From Holophagae bacterium (GTDB lineage Bacteria; Acidobacteriota; Holophagae; Acanthopleuribacterales; Acanthopleuribacteraceae), in the NCBI GenBank assembly GCA_029263455.1, contig JAJCXM010000003.1, forward strand, positions 353,831-417,830: DNA of 64,000 nucleotides, in the 5' to 3' direction. Both the position numbers and the translations under genes were made by a program. Positions 36,113-46,156 of this stretch are shown one piece after another. The first letter of the stretch is position 1. Each line of letters begins with the position of its first letter. The notes beneath the pieces are model-generated. The model did no database searches. It worked only from the letters and a program-made list of their open reading frames with translations, and was not told the DNA's origin.

Positions 36113-38941
36113 TCAGCGCGATAAGATGGCGGCCATCTTTTCAAAGGTTGGATCACCGAATAGTTCAAAGCCAGTCAATTGACCCGCTTCACTAGAGCAA
36201 TCCACCCAAGCACTATTCTCTGGTAGGGTTCCAAATAGATCAGTCAGCAGAGCCAAGTACTTTTGTTTCGCACCAATATTGGCACTTTTTTCATCCAACA
36301 CATTGCCGCCCGAATCATAGAGCTTAAACGTGACATTGGTCGAAGAATCACCCGCATTCACAATCGACACGCCGTACCAATATCCTGAATTGACGTCGAT
36401 AAATGGCATACAGATAGCACTCTTGAGGCCTGCTCCAGGCTCAAGTCCAGCTAGTCTTTTGTTGTCCAATGTTCCAAACAGCTCGTAACCAACTAAACCG
36501 GGGTCTGCCTCTATTAATAGCCAATCCACCATGGTGATATCGGCAACGCCATCCAAAAAATCTTCTGCCAGTTGAACGATTTTCTCACTAGGGCCAAGCG
36601 ACATAATTTTTTGACCTAGTACGGTTCCAGAAGAGCCGTAAGCTTTAGCAATAAAGGAACGTCGTACAGTGCCTATGTTAACAATAGCGATACCAGTCCA
36701 GAACTGCGCCGTGTCGCGGGCGATGTGCGTAAAGTATAGGTTCTGCTTGATGTAAAAGAAGTTGGGGTTATCTTGCCTTGCATCGCCCAGGCTTAGTCCG
36801 GCTACCTGTCGGGAACCGTCCTTCTTGCCAAACACCTCAACGGCTGCCAATTTCATTTCGCTTTCATTTTCGATAAACGTGCCCCACTCTACGCCTGCGG
36901 GCAAGCTACCGCCAAATAGCTCGACAAAATCGAAGTCTATTTTCGAGAATGGACTATGGAAGTCCAATAACATCTGTGGACCTTCACTTTGCAACATCGA
37001 ATTCGTATTGTTAGGTTCGCCATTGGCAACGATGCCGCGGGTATACCATTGAGTCGTTTGCTGAGCCACGTGAGGTATATAAAGCTCAGATGATAGGTTG
37101 GGGCTGCCATTAACCGCATAGGACTCAAATCCGTCATGCGTTTCCGTAATGCAGATCCCATTCAGCCCCAAATTTGAGTCCACACGAACCCAAGATACCA
37201 ATGATGACAGATCGCCAAATACTTGATCCACCGTTAGTGAAAGTCGGCCCTTGGCAACTAATTCCATGGATACTGTTTCCACAAGATCACCGTCGCGTGT
37301 ATAACCCACGACTTCAAGGGCAGCGTCCTCATCAAAAGGATTTACTACGACCATGCGAGATCCTACATTTTGGTTCCACTGGATATCCGGGAAATAGAGG
37401 GCGGGATTAAGCACTTGGACGCCAAAACCAAAGCTGATGGTCTTGTAGCCGGATCCTGACTGCAAATGAGCACTTAAATAGTGAGTACCCGACTGATCAG
37501 CCACATGCCGTAAGCTTTGGCTGGTGCTCGTTTTCAAGTCGCGAATCGGTTGCTGATCAGGCCCAAAGAGTTGCATGACTAAACTATCTTCTTCGTCAGT
37601 CTTGCCAATTTGTGTCTTACCAAATACGTCGATGGTTTGCCCGGCTTCTACCTGAAACGAATAATACTCGTCGGCTGCTAATATTTGATTTGGGTAGTTG
37701 CCCGGCCTGATAGGAGCAGCATCTTGAAGGGCGTTGTTGTTTTCAAATTCATCGTTGGATGAGGCCACCCTGACATAACGGGGCTCCGACTGGAATCGCA
37801 GATTCTCGAAACGGGGGTGCACGGCGTTGAGCGTAATTTGATAATCCCCTTCAGGCAATACAAGCCCCCCTGGGTTGGACAAGTGCAAGACTTGGTAAAC
37901 GGATTTATTCGTCAACGACGTGATGACCCAACTGAAGTGTTTGTCAAACAGGCTACCGTTCTTGGCACCGCCCTCCAGGTAGAGTGATTCGCCGGGTTGT
38001 AGACGTATATCCGTTGGCGGTTGCGTAATTTCGACCATAGCTGTACTTGAAGAATCAACGACATAAACGGTAACGCTCGTTGTGCGACGTGACTTGGCGT
38101 CCGAAGCGATCATGCTGATTTCATAGCGACCCGGCCTGTTGAAGGTAACTGAGCCGATCTCGGCCCCGGTAAAACGGCGACCATCGCTCACTAACCAAGT
38201 CACATTGCCATCGCTTGAGTCTGGATCAAAAACTTCACCTTCCAAGCTTAGAGATTCACCAACCACAAAAACATCGCCTTGGGCGGGGCTAACGATTCGA
38301 GGTGATGGAGGTATTCCGGTCGATCGGGTAAAGGCGTGCACAATGCGGTAGTCGTAAGAGGTTGCACCTTTACTGTCGACGGCAACGGCTATGACGATGA
38401 ATTTACCTGCTGAGGGCGGAGCCCAGTCCATTGTTCGGCCAGGGATACGCTCGTTACGATCATGAGCGAAGGTCCAGAAAACGTTGAGTTGAGCATCGTC
38501 TTCGTCTTTGGGATCACAGGCAAAGTGGATTTCATCGCCCACATAAACGGCGGAGTCTCTCAGGGGTGGCTGTTTGATTTCTTGGCGAGGTTCAATGTTG
38601 TCTTCAGACACGTAAACGCGCACGGTGGCGGGCGTTGGATCTTGGAATTCGCTGTCGGCGGCATAACAAACGACTTCATAAATGCCCTTTTTATCAAAGC
38701 TGAATTCGACTTCTTTACCCTGCATTTGGCAACTACCCAATTGTGCACAGAACTCCCAGTTATAGGAGAGTGAATCGCCTTCCGGGTCAGAGCCTGCGCC
38801 CTTAAACATAAAAGCGTCGCCACGTTTAAGATAAATGTCGTTAGCTGGGTGGATAATCTCGGTGTCTGGCGCTTCGTTTTGCGCCAAGGCGCCCAATTGA
38901 AGCAAAAATAGTGTAAAAAGACCTACGACCGACTTGATCAT
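36113..38941 (-). CDS. Large secreted PKD-like protein with four C-terminal modules
   Basis: This protein of about 942 residues has a signal peptide (GLFTLFLLQLGALAQ), then four PKD/cadherin-like beta-sandwich repeats (about 22-390; recurring ADSE, GSDPEGDSLSYNW and RYEISMIASD patterns). A jelly-roll-like segment follows at about 400-510. The last 430 residues comprise four related modules of about 100 residues, each with a central W-x-x-G-I-x-I-V-N-like strand and, in the last three, a terminal ELFG/EVFG motif. The modules recur in two other secreted proteins here. The start at 38941 is favoured by GGAGGG spacing; GTG and ATG codons one and two codons upstream are alternatives. Confidence 0.78.
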   Translation of the reverse strand: MIKSVVGLFTLFLLQLGALAQNEAPDTEIIHPANDIYLKRGDAFMFKGAGSDPEGDSLSYNWEFCAQLGSCQMQGKEVEFSFDKKGIYEVVCYAADSEFQDPTPATVRVYVSEDNIEPRQEIKQPPLRDSAVYVGDEIHFACDPKDEDDAQLNVFWTFAHDRNERIPGRTMDWAPPSAGKFIVIAVAVDSKGATSYDYRIVHAFTRSTGIPPSPRIVSPAQGDVFVVGESLSLEGEVFDPDSSDGNVTWLVSDGRRFTGAEIGSVTFNRPGRYEISMIASDAKSRRTTSVTVYVVDSSSTAMVEITQPPTDIRLQPGESLYLEGGAKNGSLFDKHFSWVITSLTNKSVYQVLHLSNPGGLVLPEGDYQITLNAVHPRFENLRFQSEPRYVRVASSNDEFENNNALQDAAPIRPGNYPNQILAADEYYSFQVEAGQTIDVFGKTQIGKTDEEDSLVMQLFGPDQQPIRDLKTSTSQSLRHVADQSGTHYLSAHLQSGSGYKTISFGFGVQVLNPALYFPDIQWNQNVGSRMVVVNPFDEDAALEVVGYTRDGDLVETVSMELVAKGRLSLTVDQVFGDLSSLVSWVRVDSNLGLNGICITETHDGFESYAVNGSPNLSSELYIPHVAQQTTQWYTRGIVANGEPNNTNSMLQSEGPQMLLDFHSPFSKIDFDFVELFGGSLPAGVEWGTFIENESEMKLAAVEVFGKKDGSRQVAGLSLGDARQDNPNFFYIKQNLYFTHIARDTAQFWTGIAIVNIGTVRRSFIAKAYGSSGTVLGQKIMSLGPSEKIVQLAEDFLDGVADITMVDWLLIEADPGLVGYELFGTLDNKRLAGLEPGAGLKSAICMPFIDVNSGYWYGVSIVNAGDSSTNVTFKLYDSGGNVLDEKSANIGAKQKYLALLTDLFGTLPENSAWVDCSSEAGQLTGFELFGDPTFEKMAAILSR

Positions 38942-39074
38942 CATCACCCTCCGTGATTGTTATTGTAATTACATGTTCACAATAGGTTCTCGTGAAATCC
39001 ATGCGCAAGCCGAATTGCAACATCTTTAGCTCAAATGCGAACAAAGGTGCACAACAAGAGTTCAAATCTTACTT

Positions 39075-40310
39075 ATGAAACGTTTTACACTAACAATTAT
39101 ATTCCTTTTCTTTAACGCGTGTGGTGCGGACCCAACACCCGTGGTCGAACGGGCCATCAAAGTGGTTACGCCGTATTCGGATAGCGCCTTTGTTGAAGCG
39201 ATCATGCGAGGTGACGATCAGCAGGTAGACGTCTTTCTGCGGGGAAAAATTAACCCAAATGCCGTCAATCGATTTGGCGACAGCGCACTCCACTGGACGG
39301 TGTACAACGGTCAGACCAGACTCACCCGAGCTCTGTTAGATCGAGGCGCGGACCCTAACATTGAGGGTACCGATCGAAAAACACCGATATTCTGGTCGGT
39401 CCGCTTTGGTAACTTGCTAATGACCAAGCTGCTGTTGGCAGAAAACGCGAAACCTGATCTACGCGACCAACGGGGATCGAGCCTCCTTCATCACGCCGCA
39501 TTTTCTGGATCACCGGAATTATTGGATCTCATCCTTACGATGAATCTTGAAGTCGACGCTCAAGACCAAGATGGTGAAACGGCGTTGCACATGGTCATTC
39601 GCGAAGGACACGAACGATTAATCAGTTCGCTCATTGAGCATGGTGCCAGCTTGGATATTCCCAATCAGCACGGAGTCAGTCCACTGATACTAGCCGTCAG
39701 GTCGGGCAAACAGAAGTGGCTGTTACAGAACCAAGCGGTACAAAAACAATATCCAGATTTACCTCGAACCATAGACTCGATGCTCAACGTGGTGGTGGAT
39801 AATGCCGCTGATCAACCTGCCATTAACCTCAGACGAATCGCCCTTATCGTCCACGACCAAGTCAATCTAATCCGTCGTAAACACGAGTTAGGTGAGCTTG
39901 CCTATGACGAGTCTTTAGCGCGGATTGCGACCGAACATTGTAAGGATATGGCCCGTCGCGAATTCATTGATCATGTCAATCCGGATGGCGAGAATCCGAC
40001 TGATCGCGCTCGGCGACGCCGCTATCCCGTTAGAGGACACACGCCCAGCGGCGACCTGAAAATGGGTGTTGGAGAAAACATCTATCAAGGACATCTGTAT
40101 CGAAGTTCGTCTTATAGTATCGAGAAAGGAACCAAATACGTCTCGAACGACTGGCTCACGGAACAGCAAATCGCGACCGCAGCGGTTCAGGGATGGATGG
40201 ACAGCCCTGGTCACCGCGCCAATTTATTGGCAGAACATTACTCAAAAGAAGGAATCGGGCTTTCCATCGGTCCATCTAGCAAACTTTTTGTGACACAAAA
40301 CTTCTGGTAA
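39075..40310 (+). CDS. Lipoprotein with ankyrin repeats and CAP domain
   Basis: This 411-residue protein has a lipoprotein signal ending FFNAC with probable lipidated C16. Residues 35-225 are about five ankyrin repeats (FGDSALHWTVYNGQ, GSSLLHHAAFSG, GETALHMVIREG). Residues 250-411 form a CAP/SCP-PR1 domain (HCKDMARREFIDH, VGENIYQG, AVQGWMDSPGHRANLL). Bacterial CAP proteins are extracytoplasmic and of mostly unknown activity. Joining them to ankyrin repeats in one periplasmic lipoprotein is unusual. A smaller stand-alone ankyrin protein is encoded at 49415-50086. Confidence 0.86.
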   Translation: MKRFTLTIIFLFFNACGADPTPVVERAIKVVTPYSDSAFVEAIMRGDDQQVDVFLRGKINPNAVNRFGDSALHWTVYNGQTRLTRALLDRGADPNIEGTDRKTPIFWSVRFGNLLMTKLLLAENAKPDLRDQRGSSLLHHAAFSGSPELLDLILTMNLEVDAQDQDGETALHMVIREGHERLISSLIEHGASLDIPNQHGVSPLILAVRSGKQKWLLQNQAVQKQYPDLPRTIDSMLNVVVDNAADQPAINLRRIALIVHDQVNLIRRKHELGELAYDESLARIATEHCKDMARREFIDHVNPDGENPTDRARRRRYPVRGHTPSGDLKMGVGENIYQGHLYRSSSYSIEKGTKYVSNDWLTEQQIATAAVQGWMDSPGHRANLLAEHYSKEGIGLSIGPSSKLFVTQNFW

Positions 40311-40364
40311 TCACCCTGCTCGGCTACAATGGCGCCTTGTGATCAAGACGTAAGGGGCTTTGTT

Positions 40365-43040
40365 ATGTGCATGTATCTATTAGTTGCTTGTCTTATTTAT
40401 ACAGGTGACCCCAGCAGTTGGACCGTCGACGATGTGATTCGGGCGGAATCGGCGAGTTCATTCGTCATCTCGCCTAATTCAGAGCAAGCTGTTTGGGTTA
40501 AGTCCAGTCATGACAGCGAAAAAAACGAATTTAGACGCCATTTATTCATCACCGATCTAAAAACCGGCGAAATACGGCAACTAACGCAAGGTGCTGCTAA
40601 CTGTACCAGTCCAAAATGGTCACCAGACGGCATAAACATCGCCTTTTTAAGTAGCCGTGAACAGCCCGGGGTTAAGAAAAAGCCAGAGGGCAATCAGATA
40701 TGGATTCTGCCACTGCAAGGCGGCGACTCCTGGCCACTAACAAGCGAGCAACGTCAAATCCAAGATTACGCTTGGAAGAATAATGAATCGCTGATTTGCA
40801 TGAAGGAAGAAGACGCTGGTTATCAGGAAACCCAAGTTAAGGAACTCAAGGATCAGGGTAATGCCATTGATGACGCCAGCCTGGAGCCGCCGATCCGGCT
40901 CTTCGAAGTTGAGCTCGAGTCAAAGAAGCTGAAGCGTTTGACATCTAACAATGACCGCATGCTCGACATGACCCTTTCCAACCAGGGCCGACACATCGTC
41001 ACCGTTCACGAACGTAGCGCCAGTTATGGCTATGACAATAAAGTGCCACCTGGCATTTACCTGCATGACCTTAAACAAAACACAAAAATCGAATTGTTCG
41101 TGGACCGACAACACATAGCGCCAGGTTCGTACTATTTTTCGCCTGACGGCGAACGCTTGTTTGCGTTGGTAGAGCGAAGTAGTCACCCAGTGTACGTCAT
41201 CGCCTCCATCACAGAGGTTCACGAAATTGATCTTAAAACAGGTAAGTCGAATCAAATAGATATCGCTTGGGAACGCGGTATCGGTCGCGACTTTGCCGCC
41301 AATGATTCCGGATTTACGGCTTTGCTAGCAAACGGAGCAAGATCTCAATTCGTCCGCTACGAACGTGACAAAAAAGGCCAATACATCAAACAAGTTATCG
41401 CCAGCGAAATGCAAGGGCATATCCAGTCTTTTTCCAGCTCCAAATCCGGCGCTAGATATGTCTTTGCCCACTCGACATCATCAAAACCGACCCAATGGTT
41501 TTCTGGCATACTCGACAAGAAGGCGAACCTCAATGACGTCAAAGTGATCACCAAACTGAACCCTTCATTTGAAAAGAAACGAACCGCCAAGACCGAAGTC
41601 ATTGAATGGATCGGCGCAAATGGAGATTCTATTGAAGGCATTCTCTACTATCCACAGGATTATGTAGCCGGGAAAACCTACCCACTTGTTGTCATGATCC
41701 ACGGCGGACCAGCAAGTTTAGACATGGACGCTTGGGCTGAGCGTTGGGCTTATCCTCATCAGCTCTTCACCCAAAGAGGCGCTTTAATTCTGAAGCCAAA
41801 TTATCATGGCAGCGCCCATTACGGTCTGGACTTCGTGGAGTCTATCGGAGGCGGAAACTACTACGACCTAGAAGTAATTGATATTGAAAATGGCGTCGAT
41901 CACCTTATTGAAAAGGGACTCGCCGACCCCGAGCAATTGGGAATCATGGGCTGGAGTAATGGAGCGATCCTAACAACGGCGATGACGATCCGCACGACCC
42001 GCTTCAAGGCCGCATCGGCTGGAGCCGGTGATGTGGACTGGACATCTGACTGGGCGAATTGTGGATTTGGGGCGTCTTTTGACGACTACTATTTTGGTGC
42101 TACTCCATTCTCCGATCCTGACCTGTACCGAGCCAAATCCCCCTTCTTCCAATTAGAAAAGGTAACTACGCCAACCATTATTTTCCACGGTGATAAAGAT
42201 ACTGCCGTGCCCACACAACAAGGTTGGATGCATTTTCGAGCGTTACAACAGTTGGGCAAAGTTGACACCAGATTCATCCTCTTCCCAGGTGAACCGCATG
42301 GCTTATTGCAACTGGCTCATCAAAAACGAAAGATTGACGAGGAACTCGCCTGGTTTGATCGCTTCTTATTCAAAACCAGCGACGACAGCGAAAAGGCCGT
42401 TAAAGAAGACAGCCCTCTTGCTGTCTTACGAAGTTCGTCAAATTTTGCCCATATCAACGGCGCGTGGGGCGTTTTGGATCAAGGAGTATTACGCCCTGAA
42501 ACCGTTGTCCTGAATGATTTGAAGGTGGCTAGATTTGAAGTCACACGCCGCCAGTTTGCAGAATTCAACCCGAAAACGACCGTGATTGCAGGGCAAGAGA
42601 ACATGCCGATGCATGCCGTTGAAGCGGAGCAGGCACTCGCATATTGTCAATGGCTATCCGAGAAGACAGGATCGCGGTACCGACTCCCAAAAAAGGACGA
42701 ACTCAAGGGTTACGATAAACCGGCTGGAAACATACTTGATGACTGGGCCGGCTACGCACCAAACCCCGATGATGCTGCGTCTTTACAGAAAATCATTGCA
42801 GCATTGCCTTCACAAACTTCCATTATTAAGGCGGTTGGCTCAGGAAAACCATTGGCTAAAGATCAACTCATTTTTGATTTGGATGGTAATCTCGGAGAAT
42901 GGGTGAGCGGTCCAGATAACGAACTCACTTGTGTCGGCGGCTGCGCTTTCTTGTCAGCAGACCAAAGTAAAAATGGCGTCACTTGTCCGCCGTTCTTCAG
43001 CGGTTTCAGAGTCGTTCAAGAAGCAGAAACGTCGAATTAA
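40365..43040 (+). CDS. S9 prolyl oligopeptidase fused to FGE-sulfatase-like domain
   Basis: This protein of about 891 residues begins with a short hydrophobic, lipobox-like stretch (LLVAC). Residues 20-400 form a TolB/DPP-type propeller (SPDGINIAFLSS). An alpha/beta-hydrolase domain follows, with S531 in GWSNG, D612 in HGDKDTAVP and H645 in EPHGL. Residues 700-885 then match the formylglycine-generating-enzyme/sulfatase-modifying fold (ARFEVTRRQFAEFNP, ALAYCQWLSEKTGSRYRLP, NLGEWVSG, FFSGFRVV). The peptidase triad is complete. The ATG at 40365 is preferred over 40329 because of AAGGGG upstream. Its end overlaps the convergent gene by 4 bp. Confidence 0.85.
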   Translation: MCMYLLVACLIYTGDPSSWTVDDVIRAESASSFVISPNSEQAVWVKSSHDSEKNEFRRHLFITDLKTGEIRQLTQGAANCTSPKWSPDGINIAFLSSREQPGVKKKPEGNQIWILPLQGGDSWPLTSEQRQIQDYAWKNNESLICMKEEDAGYQETQVKELKDQGNAIDDASLEPPIRLFEVELESKKLKRLTSNNDRMLDMTLSNQGRHIVTVHERSASYGYDNKVPPGIYLHDLKQNTKIELFVDRQHIAPGSYYFSPDGERLFALVERSSHPVYVIASITEVHEIDLKTGKSNQIDIAWERGIGRDFAANDSGFTALLANGARSQFVRYERDKKGQYIKQVIASEMQGHIQSFSSSKSGARYVFAHSTSSKPTQWFSGILDKKANLNDVKVITKLNPSFEKKRTAKTEVIEWIGANGDSIEGILYYPQDYVAGKTYPLVVMIHGGPASLDMDAWAERWAYPHQLFTQRGALILKPNYHGSAHYGLDFVESIGGGNYYDLEVIDIENGVDHLIEKGLADPEQLGIMGWSNGAILTTAMTIRTTRFKAASAGAGDVDWTSDWANCGFGASFDDYYFGATPFSDPDLYRAKSPFFQLEKVTTPTIIFHGDKDTAVPTQQGWMHFRALQQLGKVDTRFILFPGEPHGLLQLAHQKRKIDEELAWFDRFLFKTSDDSEKAVKEDSPLAVLRSSSNFAHINGAWGVLDQGVLRPETVVLNDLKVARFEVTRRQFAEFNPKTTVIAGQENMPMHAVEAEQALAYCQWLSEKTGSRYRLPKKDELKGYDKPAGNILDDWAGYAPNPDDAASLQKIIAALPSQTSIIKAVGSGKPLAKDQLIFDLDGNLGEWVSGPDNELTCVGGCAFLSADQSKNGVTCPPFFSGFRVVQEAETSN

Positions 43041-44824
43041 TGTGCATCTCCGCTGCGGATGCGTAGCACAACCCGCTGAAAGGATGGCCCTAGCGCCTGT
43101 ATTCGTTGCGAAGTCAATCCATCAACAAATTCGGTAGCCTGTTCATTCTCTCCGCAAGCAAGTAGGGTTTCAAGCCACAAAATTGCGACGGGAGCTGTTT
43201 CTTTGGGCAAGGGTTCCATCAGGTCTCTGGCTATATCAAAGTTTTCGAGCTCGAAACTCGAAGCAGCTGCGATTAGTCTCGCGTCGATCGATTGGCTTTC
43301 TAACTCCAGGAACGATTTCGCCAACCTATAAGCTTCTCGAAACCGTTTGTGTCCATATGCTTGCCGGGCATCACTCAGTAACGTCTTGGCGGTCCGTAAA
43401 TAAGCGTAGCCATCTTCACGATTCTGAACGTATAGATTCCGAAAAGTCACATAATCCGTGTCGGCGATGACAGCGTCTGCCTTTGATGGCTGAACGTTTT
43501 GGTGTGCCCAGCCATACCCTAGCCCAGACGCCAAAGTCAGAGAGACCAGAGCGGCCGTCCAACGACCAACCTTAGGGTGCTTGACTAATAATCCGGCAAG
43601 TGAAAGCCAACTAAGTAATAGTAAGAACCAGCTATGGCGTATTTGGATGTTGGTCATGACGACGTAGTTTCGCATGAGAAAGACGATGGCTAAACTTGCC
43701 GAACCAAGCGCCACAGAGGACAGCCACCAAATCAAGCTCTTTTGGCGCCAATCCTGCCAAAGTGAAAAAGCGGCAAATCCTAAACAAGCCAACCAAAGGA
43801 AGGACAGCCACAATGAACCCGAGTCCCACCAAAGCGATTGGTGCCCCCAATCGAGGAGAAATCGCGCACCAAACTCGTTCATGACGGGCGTTGCAGCATC
43901 CAACGGAACCATATTCGTGACCCTTGAAAAGCCCGGCGTTAACTTATCCAACAGTTTCGATCCCGTTAGATCCCCAACCGAATACAAACGCAGAGTAGCA
44001 AACGCTGAGACCGTTATTAACCCAAAGAGGCCTGTCTGTGCAATGGCTTTCCTTGTCTTCTTGTTGCGGTGACTCAACCAGAAAGCAATCCAACCCATAA
44101 GCCAGACGGGCGCAAGAATGACCGACGTCATTTTGGACATGCAAGCCAACAACATCAGTACCATCGACTTTATAGTGCCCGATTTTCCGGAGTCGCTCTT
44201 AATCATCGCGCTAATCGCTTGAAGTGACCAAACAGAAAAGACCAAAGCCAAAGCATCATTGGAAATTGAAGAAAAGAGTTGTACGGTATGCGGCGCTAGA
44301 AGCCAAACTGGCAACAGCCAAAGCCCGTCCCCGCCCAGCCAACAGCTCAATAGACGCCAACAGCCCCAAGCCCAAAATAGTCCCAGCAGGACCGCAAATC
44401 CACGCCCGACAGCCAAGGCCAACTGCCAGCCCGATGTTGACGAAACCACGTATGGATAATTGGGATTCTTTTGCGGATTGGTAAGTAAACTCTGCGGAAC
44501 ATGGACATCCGTCAATCGCAACAAGGCTGCCAGACCCCAATAATAGAGCGATGGTTGAAAGGCCTCAATTCCGTGTCGGCGAATTTGACTATCCGGTATA
44601 GGGTGAATCCAGCCCTCGTAGGCCAATGCATTGGCATAAAGAGCATGTTCGTATTCGTCGGGAGGCTGCCAAGCAGGAAATGACCATGCCTGCCAGATGC
44701 AAACGAGGACAAATACCCCAATCTGTACAGCCGCGATCCGACTATTTACGCCTGTGCGGGCGTGTGAGTTGGCCCTAGTTTCAGGGACCTCTGTCAAGTT
44801 CGAATTCCGGGTTTGGTTTAACAA
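43037..44824 (-). CDS. Multi-pass membrane protein, DUF2142/glycosyltransferase-like, with TPR-like tail
   Basis: This 595-residue protein has about ten hydrophobic helices (roughly 30-450). An early acidic motif PPDEYEHALYA after the first helix resembles the first-loop acidic motif of DUF2142 and GT-C glycosyltransferases. The soluble C-terminus (about 465-595) is helical and TPR-like. A role in transferring sugars to lipids or surface glycans is possible but not shown. It is the last gene of a leftward unit (THX, HAD, PhoD, this gene). Its TTG start overlaps the PhoD gene by 44 bp and lacks a clear ribosome binding site, so the start is uncertain. Confidence 0.65.
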   Translation of the reverse strand: MLNQTRNSNLTEVPETRANSHARTGVNSRIAAVQIGVFVLVCIWQAWSFPAWQPPDEYEHALYANALAYEGWIHPIPDSQIRRHGIEAFQPSLYYWGLAALLRLTDVHVPQSLLTNPQKNPNYPYVVSSTSGWQLALAVGRGFAVLLGLFWAWGCWRLLSCWLGGDGLWLLPVWLLAPHTVQLFSSISNDALALVFSVWSLQAISAMIKSDSGKSGTIKSMVLMLLACMSKMTSVILAPVWLMGWIAFWLSHRNKKTRKAIAQTGLFGLITVSAFATLRLYSVGDLTGSKLLDKLTPGFSRVTNMVPLDAATPVMNEFGARFLLDWGHQSLWWDSGSLWLSFLWLACLGFAAFSLWQDWRQKSLIWWLSSVALGSASLAIVFLMRNYVVMTNIQIRHSWFLLLLSWLSLAGLLVKHPKVGRWTAALVSLTLASGLGYGWAHQNVQPSKADAVIADTDYVTFRNLYVQNREDGYAYLRTAKTLLSDARQAYGHKRFREAYRLAKSFLELESQSIDARLIAAASSFELENFDIARDLMEPLPKETAPVAILWLETLLACGENEQATEFVDGLTSQRIQALGPSFQRVVLRIRSGDAH

Positions 44825-46130
44825 TTTTCAATTCAGATTGGGTAATGCTGTGTTCCCACAACAGGCCACCACTCACACTAAAACAACGCATGGTTAAGGC
44901 ACGGTTATTTCGGGGACCTGAAAACGACAAGGTTCCGTAATTATTCTCTTTATGAACCAGTGTCCCTTTTATCCGAACCGGATTAACAACTTCTTGCTGT
45001 AGTGTTTTGTAAACACCGCTCGTAAGCGGCGATGATGTGTATTCATAGATTGGGTAGAGACCGACACGTTCTATCTTTATTAATTCGGTGAAATGCCGAT
45101 CACCGGAAAGGAACAACACACCCTCAACACCAGATGTGTCAAGCCATTGCCGAAAGCGCGCATATTCACCGGTGAAATGAGCGTAGGATTCATTGTGACT
45201 GCGATCGTTATGTATTTGATTACCCACGATCACGATTTTGAAGCTTGCTTTACTAGAATTGAGACCATCCATAAGCCATTTCAGTTGTTCTTTTCCCAAA
45301 AAGTCTTTATCTGGATTTAAGTCGTCGTTGGGGGCCCGATGGAAACGATCATCGAGCATAAAAAAATCGACGTCCTGATAGGTAAATGAGGTAAATACGC
45401 CAGGGGTTTGCGGCGTGCCAGCCGAAGGGTTTGGCCAATAGGCACGAAACAAATCTAAGGTCTTGTATTTTTCGCGATAACTGCGATCCGAATCGTTGGG
45501 TCCGTAATCATGGTCATCCCAGGTTGCGTAATGCGGATACGCGGCCAAAAGAGGTTGCAATTCAGGCATCGCTCTATTGCGACTCATGCGATAGTTTAGA
45601 CGTGCATGTGAATAGACTTCCGGCTCTCTAAAATAGAGTGAATCTCCCAGCCAAAGCATAAAGTCGGCTTTTGTTATGACCATTGCCTCAATAATTTTGA
45701 GATCGGTACCGTAACTTTCGCCAGGACGATCGAATGGTGGATCGTTCATGTACATACAGGAACCTATAAGTACATCAAATGGCGATGGATCTTTGCGCCA
45801 TTGCCAGTAGGCTTGAGTTTTGAACTTCGTCGCATACGGACGCTCAATGGCTTCCCCATTAACACTCAGCTGATATTCATAACGAGTTTCGGGAAGCAAA
45901 TTAACGAGCTTAATAGTACCCGTCAGATAGCGTTCTTCGGACGTTTCCAGGGCACGAGAGACGTGAATCTTTTCAGGACTCCCTTCTGCCCAATAAACAA
46001 CTTCAACCGTTGCAGGCTCCGTGGTCTCAAACCAAATGGAAATCTCCATGGCTTCCACATTGGCCAGCATAGGACCCGACTTTAGCAATGAGTCACAATA
46101 AACAGCAGATATTAATAACGCAACCAACAT
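44781..46130 (-). CDS. PhoD-like alkaline phosphatase family protein
   Basis: This 449-residue protein has a short hydrophobic leader (MLVALLISAVYC). An N-terminal fibronectin-like domain (about 20-108) is followed by a metallophosphoesterase domain with PhoD-type motifs: VLIGSCMY, MLWLGDSLYF, ATWDDHDYGPND, VIVGNQIHND and LSGDRHFTEL. It is expected to hydrolyse phosphodi- or monoesters outside the cytoplasm using bound metals. AGGGGAT lies upstream of the ATG. It is 26 bp downstream of the HAD gene in the same orientation. Confidence 0.88.
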   Translation of the reverse strand: MLVALLISAVYCDSLLKSGPMLANVEAMEISIWFETTEPATVEVVYWAEGSPEKIHVSRALETSEERYLTGTIKLVNLLPETRYEYQLSVNGEAIERPYATKFKTQAYWQWRKDPSPFDVLIGSCMYMNDPPFDRPGESYGTDLKIIEAMVITKADFMLWLGDSLYFREPEVYSHARLNYRMSRNRAMPELQPLLAAYPHYATWDDHDYGPNDSDRSYREKYKTLDLFRAYWPNPSAGTPQTPGVFTSFTYQDVDFFMLDDRFHRAPNDDLNPDKDFLGKEQLKWLMDGLNSSKASFKIVIVGNQIHNDRSHNESYAHFTGEYARFRQWLDTSGVEGVLFLSGDRHFTELIKIERVGLYPIYEYTSSPLTSGVYKTLQQEVVNPVRIKGTLVHKENNYGTLSFSGPRNNRALTMRCFSVSGGLLWEHSITQSELKIVKPNPEFELDRGP

Positions 46131-46156
46131 GGTTTATCCCCTGATTTAGCTATAAT

